64,000 nucleotides of DNA from Klebsiella spallanzanii (GCF_902158555.1 NZ_CABGGS010000003.1:186001-250000), one strand, 5' to 3'. Positions 8,436-18,418 are shown, counted from the stretch's first letter. The notes: generated by a model from the sequence alone, not told the origin. Numbers and translations are program-made.

Positions 8436-10460
8436 TCAAGATGTTCTTTCTGCAATGGTCCCGGCAATCGGCGCCTGTTCCAGTTGCGACAGTGCGCACC
8501 ATAACCGCCAGATAACTGCCGCCAGCTCTTTGGCTGCAGGCTGATGATGATGGTTAAGCGCGTCGCAGATGCGCTGTAGCTCCTGGAGCGTAGCCGCGAG
8601 GGGGCGCTGCTGTACGCCGCGTTCGCTCATGACATCCCGCAGCAGGCTAATACATAAATCACGTACCTGCGAGAGCGGGTCGGAGCGGGTTTCCCACTCA
8701 CGTAGCTGCCACACCACATGCGAGCAGTTGAGCAGCACCACGCCCCAGCGCAGCAGCCAGCGGCGCGCCAGCGCATCCTGACTGTTGCTGAGTTGACTGA
8801 TGTGGTGGTACACCAGCGACTCAAACTCATGCTCGCTGTGTTGCGGACGACGGCTTAGCTGATCGACAAAGTGACGCCGTAACGCACGAATATGGCGGCG
8901 GCTTTTACGCGCGTCAGAACCCGGGCTGATAATAGCGAAAGCCAGCCAGGCAAGGCCTACTCCGATGATTTTCCCCAGATTATCATTAAGAAACGAAGCG
9001 TAATCATAAACCGGCGGGTTGGTTACCGATATAAAAGAACCCATGAACACAATCAACTGCCCCCAGAGTCCGGCCAGTTTAGGCATCTGTAATTTGAGCA
9101 GTTGCATGGTGGTTAACAGCGGGAACAGGAACAGCAAAAACTGCCATAAATCGGTTATCTGTACCATCAGGCCGAACTTTACTACAAAACTGAACAGCGA
9201 CAGCAGGACCAGAGTGCGCATCAAGAGCGTTAATGACTTAAACGGCGAGGGAGAGACTGAATAGAGTACGCAGCAGATAGCTGCCAGGGTCAACGCGGCG
9301 GCGCAGGCCTCCCACTGGGTGCTGATCCCCCATGCGCCTACCATCACCAGGGCACAAAACGTGCGTACACCGTTCCACAACGCTTCGGCCTGGTCAGTGT
9401 GGCGCGTTAGCGCTGGCGCTGAAGGCACGTTAAATTCAGTCACCGCCGTTGCGTTTTCAATGCGCTTAATCCAGCGACTGTTCTCGAGATAGAGCCGGCA
9501 AAAGTAGCGTAGTCGTTTCCAGAAGGCGATGTGCCGATAGTCCGAATCGGCAGATGGCGCCAGCGGAGCGATAATGCGGGCAACGCTATAGACATCGGCG
9601 TTTAAATTGGCCAATTCACTCAGTAAAGCTTCCAGGACTTTTCGGGTATTGGCGGGGGCAGTGGGCCAGTTAAGCAGCATTCGCCTTTGGCTCGAAATTA
9701 CGCTGGTCATCCGCAACTGCTGATGCAGTAAATAATTTAGTAGGGGGTTTTGCCGACGAAAGCGATAGTGGCTCCAGAAAGCCTGGATGCGCAGCAGATT
9801 CATGGTCAGAATTTGCCCAATAACGCTCTCGTGCGCGGTGCGGATGGCATCAGTGGTTTCCGGCACCCACAGTAGACTGGCGTGCTCCAGCAGTCGGGCA
9901 TGCATGTTTTTTAATGCGGTTAATAGCGTGGTGCCGTCGGAAGTACTCGGTAAGATCATCATCATCAGTCCACCGCACAGAATACCGACGATGACTTCGC
10001 AGACGCGTGACTGGGCAATGGTCCACAGTTCGTTAGCGTCAGTGATATTGATAACCGGGAAGGCAATAATCGCGCAGGTGTAGCCTGCGAGCTGGAAGGC
10101 GTAGGCGACGTTATTGGTGAACATCGCGCAGGCCCATGTACAGAGAGCTATCCACGCTGAAATGCTAAAGAGAAATAACCAGGGGTCGTTGAGGGTATGT
10201 CCGGCTAATAACAGCGCCGCGCAGGCGCCGAGCAGGCTACCGGCAATACGCCCAAAGCTTTTACTGATAACGCCGCCGACGGTGGGGAAGCTAACGACAG
10301 CAGCGGAGGTCATCGCCCAGTAGGGTTCGTCAAGGTTTAACCCGTAGGCGATGCTCAGCGCCAGGCACATCGCAATCCCATTTCGCAGGGCATAGCGCCA
10401 CTGCGGACGGCTGGCCTTAATCCACGGGAGCGAGCGCCACGTAGGGGCCTGCAGCTTCAT
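8436..10460 (-). CDS. ydhK: FUSC-family inner membrane protein YdhK (AaeB-like)
   Basis: A 674-residue integral membrane protein of the fusaric-acid-resistance/aromatic acid exporter (AaeB) family. It has two blocks of hydrophobic helices, at about residues 20-170 and 365-505, each followed by a long soluble domain. This is the usual FUSC duplication. The ATG overlaps the ydhJ stop by one base (TAATG), so translation is likely coupled. With YdhI and YdhJ it forms an AaeXAB-type efflux set. The exported compound is unknown. Length is close to the 670 residues of E. coli YdhK. Confidence 0.93.
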   Translation of the reverse strand: MKLQAPTWRSLPWIKASRPQWRYALRNGIAMCLALSIAYGLNLDEPYWAMTSAAVVSFPTVGGVISKSFGRIAGSLLGACAALLLAGHTLNDPWLFLFSISAWIALCTWACAMFTNNVAYAFQLAGYTCAIIAFPVINITDANELWTIAQSRVCEVIVGILCGGLMMMILPSTSDGTTLLTALKNMHARLLEHASLLWVPETTDAIRTAHESVIGQILTMNLLRIQAFWSHYRFRRQNPLLNYLLHQQLRMTSVISSQRRMLLNWPTAPANTRKVLEALLSELANLNADVYSVARIIAPLAPSADSDYRHIAFWKRLRYFCRLYLENSRWIKRIENATAVTEFNVPSAPALTRHTDQAEALWNGVRTFCALVMVGAWGISTQWEACAAALTLAAICCVLYSVSPSPFKSLTLLMRTLVLLSLFSFVVKFGLMVQITDLWQFLLFLFPLLTTMQLLKLQMPKLAGLWGQLIVFMGSFISVTNPPVYDYASFLNDNLGKIIGVGLAWLAFAIISPGSDARKSRRHIRALRRHFVDQLSRRPQHSEHEFESLVYHHISQLSNSQDALARRWLLRWGVVLLNCSHVVWQLREWETRSDPLSQVRDLCISLLRDVMSERGVQQRPLAATLQELQRICDALNHHHQPAAKELAAVIWRLWCALSQLEQAPIAGTIAERTS

Positions 10461-11356
10461 TACTGCAGGCCAATAGCGACAGTGCAGGTGGTACCAGAGA
10501 CCAGCGTAGTATCCGGCGGCAGGTTGTCAAACTCAATACGCACTGGTACACGTTGGGCAAGACGAACCCATGGAATATTCGGCTTAATATCTGCGACCAG
10601 ACCACCATTGCTTTCCACGCTTTGGTCGACAATTGCGCGTCCAATACTGCCTACGTGACCCTGTAACTTTTGTTTGCTACTATAAAGAATGATTTGCGCG
10701 CTATCGCCGGGACGAATATTGCGCAATTTTGTTTCTTCAAAATAGCCTATTACATAAAAGGAGTGGCTGTCGACGAGGGCGAAAACCGGATGGCCGACGG
10801 CTGCGTAGTCGCCAACGCGCGTCGAAAGATTGGTTACCCAACCGTCAACAGGCGCTTTGATTTCAGTCTGCGTTAGCTGCCATTGGGCATGATCGAGGGT
10901 AGCCTGCGCTACCCCAACCACGGCTTTCGCCGCTTCAAGATTGGTATTTGCGGTATGAAGCGCGGTGTTGGCGTTTTCCAAATCTTCTGCAGAGATGAAG
11001 TTTTGTGAAAGATTGCGCCGACGGTTGGCGTCGCTGGCGGCTTTTTTCTGTTCAGCTTGCGCGCGGGCAACTTCAGCTTTGGCTTTAGCTAGCTGAGCCT
11101 GGGCGTTGAGCAACGCAATTTTATATGGCGTTTCATCAATTCTGAACAGTATGTCACCAGCTTTAACGAGTTGGTTGTCGCGAACGTTGAGCTGCAGGAT
11201 GCTGCCGGAAACTTGCGGAGTTACGCCAACTTGTTCGGCGCGAACCTTTCCATCGCGTGTCCATGGGGATTGGGTGTAGTAATTCCAGACCAGCCAGGCG
11301 GCAATAATGGCCAGTGCAGCGACCAGTAATGTGGATAGATACTTTATCTTCTTCAT
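10460..11356 (-). CDS. ydhJ: HlyD-family periplasmic adaptor YdhJ (AaeA-like)
   Basis: A 298-residue membrane-fusion/adaptor protein. An N-terminal anchor is at residues 7-27, followed by the [17 protein letters not shown] beta-barrel start and a biotinyl-lipoyl-like hairpin. An alpha-helical coiled coil spans about residues 80-160 ([22 protein letters not shown]). The second half of the lipoyl domain ([21 protein letters not shown]) follows. It would link the YdhK exporter to the periplasm. It lies 10 bp downstream of ydhI in the slyA-divergent operon. Confidence 0.93.
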   Translation of the reverse strand: MKKIKYLSTLLVAALAIIAAWLVWNYYTQSPWTRDGKVRAEQVGVTPQVSGSILQLNVRDNQLVKAGDILFRIDETPYKIALLNAQAQLAKAKAEVARAQAEQKKAASDANRRRNLSQNFISAEDLENANTALHTANTNLEAAKAVVGVAQATLDHAQWQLTQTEIKAPVDGWVTNLSTRVGDYAAVGHPVFALVDSHSFYVIGYFEETKLRNIRPGDSAQIILYSSKQKLQGHVGSIGRAIVDQSVESNGGLVADIKPNIPWVRLAQRVPVRIEFDNLPPDTTLVSGTTCTVAIGLQ

Positions 11357-11366
11357 GAAATGAGCA

Positions 11367-11603
11367 TTACCAGACAGTCAATAAAACCAGCGCCAGACAG
11401 ACGGAGAGCGCAAAAAAAGAGAGATCCATGAGCAGGGGATGCCAGATCTCTCCCGTGTACATCCAGTCGCGTAGCTGGCGGTGGATAATTAACCAGATAA
11501 AAAAGCCCAGCAGAACGGCTTTAAAGATAGGCGGAAAGTAGACCGAAGCGCCGAACACCAGGTCCTGGAGCGACAAGCCAGCTGTGTTAATACTCAGTTT
11601 CAC
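11367..11603 (-). CDS. ydhI: DUF1656 membrane protein YdhI (AaeX-like)
   Basis: A 78-residue protein with two membrane segments (about 20-45 and 58-77) and the DUF1656 signature [19 protein letters not shown] chose the GTG at 11603: it lies about 9 bp after AAGGAT and gives the E. coli length. A TTG two codons earlier is too close to that site. First gene of ydhIJK, divergent from slyA across a SlyA box, so SlyA control is likely as in E. coli and Salmonella. Confidence 0.88.
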   Translation of the reverse strand: MKLSINTAGLSLQDLVFGASVYFPPIFKAVLLGFFIWLIIHRQLRDWMYTGEIWHPLLMDLSFFALSVCLALVLLTVW

Positions 11604-11752
11604 AAGCAAAAATCCTTTGCCGTTGCAGGATAAATGTTCAGGTTATGCGATTATTCACATTGTAAATCATTGTCTTGATTTTAGTGAATCAGGTAATTCA
11701 TTTGTTTTGATAATTTAAATGCTGCACACTATTCTAAAATCAGTATAATAAC

Positions 11753-11764
11753 TTAGCAAGCTAA
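11753..11764. promoter_or_regulatory. SlyA binding site
   Basis: TTAGCAAGCTAA is the exact published SlyA consensus. It lies 17 bp before the slyA start, in the slyA/ydhI divergent promoter region. This fits autoregulation of slyA and control of ydhIJK. Confidence 0.88.
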
Positions 11765-11780
11765 TTATAAGGAGATGAAA

Positions 11781-12215
11781 TTGGAATCGCCACTGGGTTC
11801 TGATCTGGCACGTTTAGTACGCGTATGGCGCGCGCTAATCGACCATCGCCTGAAACCTCTGGAGTTAACGCAGACGCACTGGGTCACGCTGCATAACATT
11901 CACCAGCTGCCGCCTGAACAGTCGCAGATTCAGCTGGCGAAAGCCATTGGTATCGAGCAGCCTTCGCTGGTTCGCACACTCGACCAACTGGAAGAGAAAG
12001 GGCTTATTTCTCGCCAGACCTGTGCAAACGATCGGCGGGCAAAACGTATCAAGCTTACGGAAAAAGCGGAGCCTTTGATCAATGAAATGGAAGAGGTCAT
12101 TGGTAAAACGCGCGATGAGATTCTGGCTGGCGTCTCCGCGCAAGAAGTGGAAACGTTGCTTAATTTGATTCGTAAACTTGAACACAACATCCTCGATATC
12201 CAGGCAAAAGATTGA
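11781..12215 (+). CDS. slyA: MarR-family transcriptional regulator SlyA
   Basis: A 144-residue winged-helix regulator of the MarR family. As a dimer it counters H-NS silencing of virulence and surface genes. The recognition helix region is [22 protein letters not shown], and the wing follows at [16 protein letters not shown]. The start is TTG (coding MESPLGSD), 6 bp after AAGGAG. An ATG at 11775 directly abuts the ribosome site and would give 146 residues. The TTG gives the E. coli length. Followed by a strong terminator. Confidence 0.96.
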   Translation: MESPLGSDLARLVRVWRALIDHRLKPLELTQTHWVTLHNIHQLPPEQSQIQLAKAIGIEQPSLVRTLDQLEEKGLISRQTCANDRRAKRIKLTEKAEPLINEMEEVIGKTRDEILAGVSAQEVETLLNLIRKLEHNILDIQAKD

Positions 12216-12222
12216 TCTTACT

Positions 12223-12255
12223 GAGGCCTTGAACCTTCTCAAGGCCTCTTTTCTT
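12223..12255. terminator. Terminator of slyA
   Basis: Stem GAGGCCTTGA / TCAAGGCCTC (12223-12232 and 12239-12248), followed by ttttctt. It serves slyA on the plus strand and may also help end the convergent diguanylate cyclase gene. Confidence 0.88.
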
Positions 12256-12257
12256 AT

Positions 12258-13610
12258 CTATTCACGCCAGACTACAACGCGATTACGGCCAGCGTTTTTG
12301 GCTTCGTACATCGCCGTATCTGCGCGCTTAACGCACTCTTCTGCCGTAACGTCCGCATTGTAAGCTGTAAAAACCCCCATACTGATAGTCATTCTTTCAG
12401 GTAATTCCTCCCGCGTTTTGCTGACGGTCTGGCGGATACGTTCGGCGATGGCCAGCGCTTCATTGGCACTGGTATTGACCAATAGCAGAGCAAACTCCTC
12501 GCCACCGATACGCGCTGCGGCGTCGTCCTGGCGCACATTGCTTTGTAGGACGCTGGCTGCAAACTGAATCACCTTATCCCCCTGTACGTGCCCGTAGTTA
12601 TCGTTGATGCGCTTGAAATGGTCGAGATCGCTAACGATGACCGATAGCGGCTGCGAAGGAGAGACCTTCGGTAGTAACCCATTGAGAGTGTCGTAAAAAT
12701 AGCTGCGGTTATACAGCCGGGTCAGAGGGTCGCGAATGGAGTTTTGGTAGGAGCGGATATACTTGTTGTTTGATTCGCGATAGAGCATAAAAACATCGCC
12801 GAGCAGCACTAAAATCAGAAACAGGGTGCTTAGCGTTTCAAAGAAGCGAGCCTGATTCCAGGTGTGATTGATATCGTGAACGGTGGAGAGCAGAACGAAC
12901 AGTGTAAATATATAGGTAGTGCAAAAAAAAGCGCCGCTGTACCAAAATATATTACGAAGTCGAGTCAGCCCAACAAGTAAAGTCAGCGTTAATGACCATA
13001 TGATAATTAATACCCAGCCAATTCGGCTATGCCAAAGCGGTGTAAAGGTGAAAGTCAGGTTATCAATGAACTCTATGTTTAACCACGGCGAGTGGCTAGA
13101 GTGAATCCATGATAATGCTAATATAATACTGACAAATATGACACAACTGCTGAGTACCGTCGCGTGCATTTTCCATGAACTAATCGTTCTGTGGCGGGTA
13201 CGATATAAAATAATCGACGTCATAAATAGCACCGCCATCATGATGTTGCGAAAAAAATAAAAAATCAGCGCATCATTTTGATTGACGACGCGACCCTGAC
13301 CGCACATCAGCCAGTCAGGATAGCTACTGATCGTACCCAGCATCAGCAAGGCCGAACAGGCAAAAGCGAAAGCGATCGGGGCCAGGTACAGCCTTTTTTT
13401 GTCACAGAGATACTTCATCGACATAAAGCAGGCGACGGTAATATGAAAACTCATCAATGAAATAGTCAATACCGGGAAAAGCATCGACGATGTTGTAGAT
13501 ATACGATGAATTAATGAACCAGCAAGTAAATTAATCGTAATAATAGACAGGCCGCAAACAGCGACGTAAAGAAATATCCGGTGAGATAAGTTTTTCAAAT
13601 CAACAAGCAT
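12258..13610 (-). CDS. Membrane-bound diguanylate cyclase (GGDEF)
   Basis: A c-di-GMP synthase of about 450 residues. The N-terminal 280 residues hold roughly eight hydrophobic helices, resembling MASE-type sensor domains (MASE4-like, inferred). A GGDEF domain runs from about residue 296 to the end. The active site is GGEEF, so it should be catalytically competent. Five residues before it lies RQDD, a canonical RxxD product-inhibition site. The frame opens at 13619, but the fourth-codon ATG at 13610 is better placed after taggga. It is absent between slyA and slyB in K-12, so it is an accessory insertion. It could connect an envelope signal to biofilm or fimbrial behaviour. Confidence 0.9.
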   Translation of the reverse strand: MLVDLKNLSHRIFLYVAVCGLSIITINLLAGSLIHRISTTSSMLFPVLTISLMSFHITVACFMSMKYLCDKKRLYLAPIAFAFACSALLMLGTISSYPDWLMCGQGRVVNQNDALIFYFFRNIMMAVLFMTSIILYRTRHRTISSWKMHATVLSSCVIFVSIILALSWIHSSHSPWLNIEFIDNLTFTFTPLWHSRIGWVLIIIWSLTLTLLVGLTRLRNIFWYSGAFFCTTYIFTLFVLLSTVHDINHTWNQARFFETLSTLFLILVLLGDVFMLYRESNNKYIRSYQNSIRDPLTRLYNRSYFYDTLNGLLPKVSPSQPLSVIVSDLDHFKRINDNYGHVQGDKVIQFAASVLQSNVRQDDAAARIGGEEFALLLVNTSANEALAIAERIRQTVSKTREELPERMTISMGVFTAYNADVTAEECVKRADTAMYEAKNAGRNRVVVWRE

Positions 13611-13810
13611 AGTCAGCATCCCTAAATAAAAGGGCGAAAGTAAAACGACGTGATGGTCGTAAATAGTGTAATAAATACAGGCTGAGCGTACTTGATAATA
13701 ACGTTCGAATTATTGAGCAGGCGCAAACAGTCGAAGGGGAAAAGGAGTGAAAAATTAAATATATTCTTTTTATTTATATATTTAGGTAAATAATACTTTA
13801 TTTGTATGGC

Positions 13811-13834
13811 TATGCGGCCCGTGAGGACCGCATA
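13811..13834 (-). terminator. Hairpin after slyB
   Basis: Stem TATGCGG / CCGCATA with a 10-base loop lies 9 bp after the slyB stop on the minus strand. The U-tract is poor, so it may be only a 3'-end stabiliser. Confidence 0.45.
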
Positions 13835-13842
13835 AGCATGTT

Positions 13843-14310
13843 TTAGCGTGGGGAAACGGTAACCTGGCTACCGCTGCCGGCAATCGCTACGCGCTGGCCG
13901 ACGGAGAATGGCGTGCTACCTTGCTTCTGCACTACCATGATGGTATTGCCATCATCTTTGCGGATTTCCAGCTCAACGCCCTGGGTTTTGTTCATCGCGC
14001 CCTGTACACCCTGACCCGCTACGCCACCGGCGACTGCGCCTGCTGCCGTTGCCAGTGAACGACCGGTACCGCCGCCGATGGTGTTACCGAGGAAGCCGCC
14101 GAGAACTGCACCACCAATAGCACCAATCGCATTGTTCTCGTCACCGCCCTGAATCTGGACTGCACGGGTATGCACAATGGTGCCGTAGGTCACGCTTTGG
14201 ACCTGTTTGGCTTCAGATGCGGAGTAAACATCACCAGAGAGGCCGCTGCTACTGACGCAGCCTGCAAGCGTAAAACCAATCATCGAGACAGCCAAAACAC
14301 GTAAAATCAT
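13843..14310 (-). CDS. slyB: Outer membrane lipoprotein SlyB
   Basis: A 155-residue lipoprotein. The lipobox FTLAGC places the lipidated Cys at residue 18. The middle (about 60-110) is a Gly/Ala-rich glycine-zipper segment (AIGAIGGAVLGGFLGNTIGGG), typical of the SlyB/Pcp family and probably membrane-inserting. SlyB stabilises the outer membrane under stress and is a core PhoPQ regulon member. A PhoP box with a correctly spaced -10 lies upstream. Confidence 0.96.
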   Translation of the reverse strand: MILRVLAVSMIGFTLAGCVSSSGLSGDVYSASEAKQVQSVTYGTIVHTRAVQIQGGDENNAIGAIGGAVLGGFLGNTIGGGTGRSLATAAGAVAGGVAGQGVQGAMNKTQGVELEIRKDDGNTIMVVQKQGSTPFSVGQRVAIAGSGSQVTVSPR

Positions 14311-14434
14311 TTATGAATCTCCTGTTCACAAGAAGCGTTCTATTGAACTTCCTTGTAGCCAATTATATGGCATTTAAGCGTCTGCTGGCATAGCAGATGC
14401 TGGGACTATACAAAAAATAATAATCAGAGTCGTC

Positions 14435-14451
14435 TCAACCTAAACTAAACA
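14435..14451 (-). promoter_or_regulatory. PhoP box of slyB promoter
   Basis: Read on the minus strand: TGTTTA, 5 bp, GGTTGA. This is the (T/G)GTTTA direct repeat recognised by PhoP, with one mismatch in the second half. Twelve bases further is TATTAT, a good -10. This is the class I arrangement of PhoP promoters, upstream of slyB. Confidence 0.82.
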
Positions 14452-14577
14452 TAAGTTCTTTACGCTAAGAACAATCACCTTACTTCTATTGTTAAAAAAT
14501 ATTATAGCAGCATAGTATTGCCCCCGGGTTTATGGTGGAGTGTGGGTCTACGAGAGTCATGGAATGAAGGAAAGCGT

Positions 14578-15702
14578 ATGAAATCGGGTCGCTTTATCGG
14601 CGTAATGTCCGGCACCAGCCTTGATGGTGTTGATGTTGTTCTCGCAGCAATTAATGAAAATCTGGTCGCTCAACAGGCCAGCCTGACGTATCCCATCCCT
14701 GTTGCTATTAAGGAAGAGATTCTGGCTATCTGCCAGGGGCAGCAGCTGACGTTATCTCAACTGGGGCGGCTGGATACACGGCTGGGGCGGCTATTCGCCG
14801 ATGCGGTTCTGGCGCTGATGCGCCAGGAGAATTTGCAGGCGTCGGAGATTATCGCCATTGGCTGCCACGGGCAGACGGTCTGGCATGAACCTACGGGTGA
14901 TGCGCCACATACGATGCAAATTGGCGACAACAACCAGATTGCCGCGCATACCGGCGTGACGGTTGTGGGGGATTTTCGCCGCCGCGATATGGCGCTTGGC
15001 GGCCAGGGCGCGCCGCTGGTGCCAGCGTTCCATCATGCTCTACTGGCGCACCCGACAGAACGGCGGATGATTCTTAATATTGGCGGTATTGCCAATCTTT
15101 CTTTACTGGCTCCGGGGCAGCCGGTACGCGGTTACGATACCGGTCCGGGCAATATGCTGATGGACGCGTGGATCTGGCGTCAGTGCGGTAAGCCTTTTGA
15201 TAAAGATGGGCTGTGGGCTAGCGAAGGAAAAGTTTTGCTGCCGCTGCTACAGGATATGTTGAGCGATCCGTGGTTTGCACTACCCGCGCCAAAGAGCACC
15301 GGTCGGGAGTATTTTAATTATGGTTGGTTGGCGCAGCTTCTGGCGCGTTATCCCGGAGTTCGCGCACAGGACGTGCAGACGACCCTGGCTGAGCTTACGG
15401 CAGTCAGCATCAGCGAACAGGTACTGCTGAGCGGTGGATGCGAGCGACTGCTGGTCTGCGGCGGCGGTGCGCGTAATCCGTTACTGATGGCGCGTTTGGC
15501 AGCTTTACTACCAGGGACTGAAGTCTCGACTACTGATGAAGCAGGGATTAGCGGCGATGATATGGAAGCGCTGGCTTTCGCATGGCTGGCATGGCGGACG
15601 CTCGCCGGGTTGCCTGGCAATCTGCCTTCGGTTACCGGTGCTTCACAAGCGTCCGTTCTGGGGGCTATTTTCCCGGCGAATTCCGTGCAGAATCAGAGTT
15701 AA
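14578..15702 (+). CDS. anmK: Anhydro-N-acetylmuramic acid kinase
   Basis: A 374-residue ASKHA-fold kinase that hydrolyses and phosphorylates 1,6-anhydroMurNAc to MurNAc-6-P in cell-wall recycling. The ATP-binding loop is [14 protein letters not shown] near the N-terminus. The catalytic Asp lies in [14 protein letters not shown], and [12 protein letters not shown] is the second phosphate site. The start with aaggaaa upstream gives the family length; the open frame extends to 14518 without support. Confidence 0.95.
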   Translation: MKSGRFIGVMSGTSLDGVDVVLAAINENLVAQQASLTYPIPVAIKEEILAICQGQQLTLSQLGRLDTRLGRLFADAVLALMRQENLQASEIIAIGCHGQTVWHEPTGDAPHTMQIGDNNQIAAHTGVTVVGDFRRRDMALGGQGAPLVPAFHHALLAHPTERRMILNIGGIANLSLLAPGQPVRGYDTGPGNMLMDAWIWRQCGKPFDKDGLWASEGKVLLPLLQDMLSDPWFALPAPKSTGREYFNYGWLAQLLARYPGVRAQDVQTTLAELTAVSISEQVLLSGGCERLLVCGGGARNPLLMARLAALLPGTEVSTTDEAGISGDDMEALAFAWLAWRTLAGLPGNLPSVTGASQASVLGAIFPANSVQNQS

Positions 15703-15794
15703 CTGAAATCACCTGTGCATGTTTATTTGTAAACTGGATGCTGTTAACGGAGGGCGTAATGTCCTCCCGGACCGGGAAAGTCGAAGGCAAACCA

Positions 15795-16118
15795 ATGAAA
15801 AAAATTCTTATTCTTGCTGTACCGTTTATGCTCGCGGGCTGTAGCTACTACAACCAGTTTGTTGAACGGATGAATACGGACACCCTGGAGTACCAATGCG
15901 ACCAGAAGCCGTTGACTGTTCATCTTAATAACACGCGCCAGCAGGTCAGCTTTATTTATGACAACCAGCAATTGAGTTTGCAGCAGGGGCTGTCCGCATC
16001 GGGTGCTCGCTATACCGATGGTGTTTACGTTTTCTGGTCGAAAGGTGATGGCGCCACCGTTTATAAACGCGATCGTATCGTGCTGGAAAACTGTCAGTTG
16101 CAAACCGCCAAACGTTGA
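15795..16118 (+). CDS. mliC: Membrane-bound C-type lysozyme inhibitor MliC
   Basis: A 107-residue lipoprotein. The signal peptide ends in FMLAGC, with lipidated Cys near residue 16. A MliC/YdhA domain follows: [12 protein letters not shown] at the start and [10 protein letters not shown] at the end supply the conserved disulfide, and [16 protein letters not shown] holds the lysozyme-blocking loop. It sits in the outer membrane facing the periplasm and protects murein from host lysozyme. The frame is open much further upstream, but the lipoprotein signal fixes the start. Between anmK and pdxH as in K-12. Confidence 0.93.
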   Translation: MKKILILAVPFMLAGCSYYNQFVERMNTDTLEYQCDQKPLTVHLNNTRQQVSFIYDNQQLSLQQGLSASGARYTDGVYVFWSKGDGATVYKRDRIVLENCQLQTAKR

Positions 16119-16141
16119 GATTTCAGTCATGGGGGCGCACA

Positions 16142-16183
16142 ATGACGCTACCCTTTGATTATTTTCTCTATTGCCATGTCTGA
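16142..16183 (+). CDS. Possible 13-residue leader peptide overlapping pdxH start
   Basis: [13 protein letters not shown] followed by TGA TAA. It begins 3 bp after a GGGGGCGC ribosome-site-like stretch, and its stop lies 5 bp inside pdxH in another frame. pdxH itself has no clear Shine-Dalgarno sequence, so translation of this mini-ORF could feed ribosomes to pdxH. Speculative: no homolog is known to me. Confidence 0.3.
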   Translation: MTLPFDYFLYCHV

Positions 16184-16832
16184 TAACGACGAACTGCAGC
16201 AAATCGCGCATCTGCGCCGTGAATATACCCGTGGTGGCCTGCGTCGCCACGACCTTCCTGCCGAACCTCTGGCACTCTTTGAACGCTGGCTACGTCAGGC
16301 CTGTGATGCGAAACTCGCTGACCCAACGGCAATGGTTGTCGCGACCGTTGATGAAAACTCGCAGCCGTACCAGCGTATCGTTCTGCTCAAGCACTACGAC
16401 GAGAAAGGCCTGGTGTTTTATACCAACCTCGGTAGCCGCAAAGCCCACCAGATTGAAAAAAATCCTCACATCAGCCTGCTTTTCCCCTGGCATATGCTGG
16501 AGCGGCAGGTGATGGTTATTGGTAAAGCGGAGCGTTTGTCGACGCTGGAGGTGGTGAAGTATTTCCACAGCCGTCCGCGCGATAGCCAGATTGGCGCGTG
16601 GGTGTCGCAGCAGTCCAGTCGTATTTCGGCTCGCGGTATTCTTGAGAGTAAGTTCCTTGAACTGAAGCAAAAGTTCCAGCAGGGCGAAGTCCCTCTGCCG
16701 AGCTTCTGGGGCGGATTCCGCGTCAGTATTGAACAGATGGAGTTCTGGCAGGGCGGTGAACACCGTCTGCACGATCGTTTCCTTTACCAGCGGCAAAACA
16801 GCGGCTGGCAAATCGACCGACTGGCGCCATAA
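16176..16832 (+). CDS. pdxH: Pyridoxine/pyridoxamine 5'-phosphate oxidase
   Basis: A 218-residue FMN enzyme that makes pyridoxal 5'-phosphate, the last step of vitamin B6 synthesis and salvage. FMN-binding segments [13 protein letters not shown] and [12 protein letters not shown] and the C-terminal [11 protein letters not shown] ... IDRLAP are characteristic. The start [17 protein letters not shown] gives the exact E. coli length; an earlier in-frame ATG at 16155 adds seven residues without family support. The ribosome site is weak. It lies upstream of tyrS and pdxY, as in K-12. Confidence 0.97.
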   Translation: MSDNDELQQIAHLRREYTRGGLRRHDLPAEPLALFERWLRQACDAKLADPTAMVVATVDENSQPYQRIVLLKHYDEKGLVFYTNLGSRKAHQIEKNPHISLLFPWHMLERQVMVIGKAERLSTLEVVKYFHSRPRDSQIGAWVSQQSSRISARGILESKFLELKQKFQQGEVPLPSFWGGFRVSIEQMEFWQGGEHRLHDRFLYQRQNSGWQIDRLAP

Positions 16833-16898
16833 AGGACGCAAAAATGTTGTGTTAAGCGCTGGTGCTACGTGGCCCGGCGCTTTATTCTATACGCTTCA

Positions 16899-17003
16899 TT
16901 TTTCAAGCTGCATCCTTATTTAGCTGCGCCAGCCCACCCCAGCCACCGATCTCAGTAGGCTCCGGGGCTTCATAGGCCTGCCGCCGCAATGCAGCTTGAA
17001 CAA
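16899..17003. repeat. Imperfect palindromic intergenic repeat element
   Basis: About 100 bp bounded by TTCAAGCTGCAT (16902-16913) and its exact reverse complement ATGCAGCTTGAA (16989-17000). Inside is a second, shorter inverted pair, CCCCAGCC ... GGCTCCGGGG. The arrangement resembles short palindromic repeats dispersed in enterobacterial intergenic regions. It is located between pdxH and tyrS and does not interrupt a gene. Confidence 0.65.
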
Positions 17004-17082
17004 TTTTGCATAGATTTTTTTTCGCGTCTGGCGAAAAGTCGTGTACCGGCAGAGGTGCAGTCGTTTATAGATGGAGAATTTG

Positions 17083-18357
17083 ATGGCAAGCAGTAACTTG
17101 ATTAAACAATTGCAAGAGCGGGGGCTGGTAGCCCAGGTGACGGACGAGGAAGCGTTAGCAGAGCGACTGGCGCAAGGCCCGATCGCGCTCTATTGCGGCT
17201 TCGACCCTACCGCCGACAGCTTGCACTTGGGGCATCTTGTTCCATTGTTATGCCTGAAACGCTTTCAGCAGGCAGGCCATAAACCTGTTGCGCTGGTAGG
17301 CGGCGCGACGGGGCTGATTGGCGATCCGAGCTTTAAAGCCGCAGAGCGTAAACTGAACACTGAAGATACCGTGCAGGAGTGGGTAGATAAAATTCGCAAA
17401 CAAGTCGCGCCTTTCCTCGACTTTGATTGTGGTGACAACTCTGCTATTGCTGCCAATAACTACGACTGGTTCGGCGGCATGAACGTGCTGACCTTCCTGC
17501 GTGACATTGGCAAGCACTTCTCGGTAAACCAGATGATCAACAAAGAAGCGGTGAAGCAGCGTCTGAACCGCGATGACCAGGGCATCTCTTTTACCGAGTT
17601 CTCCTACAACCTGCTGCAGGGTTACGATTTTGCCTGCCTGAACAAGCTGCACGGCGTGGCGCTGCAAATCGGTGGCTCTGACCAGTGGGGTAACATTACC
17701 TCCGGTATCGACCTGACCCGTCGCCTGCACCAGAATCAGGTCTTCGGCCTGACCGTTCCTCTGATCACCAAAGCCGATGGCACGAAATTCGGTAAAACCG
17801 AAGGTGGCGCAGTGTGGTTGGATCCGAAGAAAACCAGTCCGTACAAGTTCTACCAGTTCTGGATCAACACTGCGGATGCCGACGTTTATCGCTTCCTGAA
17901 GTTCTTCACCTTTATGGATATTGCTGAAATCAATGCCCTCGAAGAAGAAGATAAAAATAGTGGTAAAGCACCGCGCGCCCAGTATGTGCTGGCCGAGCAG
18001 GTGACGCGTCTGGTTCACGGTGAAGAAGGCCTGGTGGCGGCAAAACGCATCACCGAAAGCCTGTTCAACGGCAACCTGAGCGATTTGAGCGAGGCTGATT
18101 TCGAGCAGTTGGCGCAGGATGGCGTGCCGATGATCGAAATGGAAAAAGGCGCCGACCTGATGCAGGCGCTGGTGGATTCCGACCTGCAGCCGTCCCGTGG
18201 GCAGGCGCGTAAAACCATCGCGTCCAATGCCGTGACCATTAACGGTGAAAAACAGTCCGACCCGGAATATGTTTTTGTTGATGGCGACCGCCTGTTCGGC
18301 CGCTATACCTTACTGCGCCGCGGTAAGAAAAATTACTGTCTGGTCTGCTGGAAGTAA
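17083..18357 (+). CDS. tyrS: Tyrosyl-tRNA synthetase
   Basis: A 424-residue class I aminoacyl-tRNA synthetase that charges tRNA-Tyr. The HIGH-type motif is HLGH ([13 protein letters not shown]), the KMSKS-type motif is KFGKT ([12 protein letters not shown]), and a C-terminal S4 RNA-binding domain starts near residue 355 ([18 protein letters not shown]). The start [10 protein letters not shown] lies behind tggagaatttg; an ATG four codons earlier at 17071 is out of place relative to it. Length equals the E. coli enzyme. A terminator follows just before pdxY. Confidence 0.98.
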   Translation: MASSNLIKQLQERGLVAQVTDEEALAERLAQGPIALYCGFDPTADSLHLGHLVPLLCLKRFQQAGHKPVALVGGATGLIGDPSFKAAERKLNTEDTVQEWVDKIRKQVAPFLDFDCGDNSAIAANNYDWFGGMNVLTFLRDIGKHFSVNQMINKEAVKQRLNRDDQGISFTEFSYNLLQGYDFACLNKLHGVALQIGGSDQWGNITSGIDLTRRLHQNQVFGLTVPLITKADGTKFGKTEGGAVWLDPKKTSPYKFYQFWINTADADVYRFLKFFTFMDIAEINALEEEDKNSGKAPRAQYVLAEQVTRLVHGEEGLVAAKRITESLFNGNLSDLSEADFEQLAQDGVPMIEMEKGADLMQALVDSDLQPSRGQARKTIASNAVTINGEKQSDPEYVFVDGDRLFGRYTLLRRGKKNYCLVCWK

Positions 18358-18370
18358 TTGCGTAAAGGCA

Positions 18371-18401
18371 GGGGCGTGGGAAACCACGCCCCTTATTTTT
18401 T
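18371..18401 (+). terminator. Terminator between tyrS and pdxY
   Basis: Stem GGGGCGTGG / CCACGCCCC with a GAAA tetraloop, then ttatttttt. It lies 17 bp before the pdxY start, so it probably sets how much tyrS transcription reads into pdxY. Confidence 0.88.
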
Positions 18402-18418
18402 GCTCTCAGGTAATCAAG

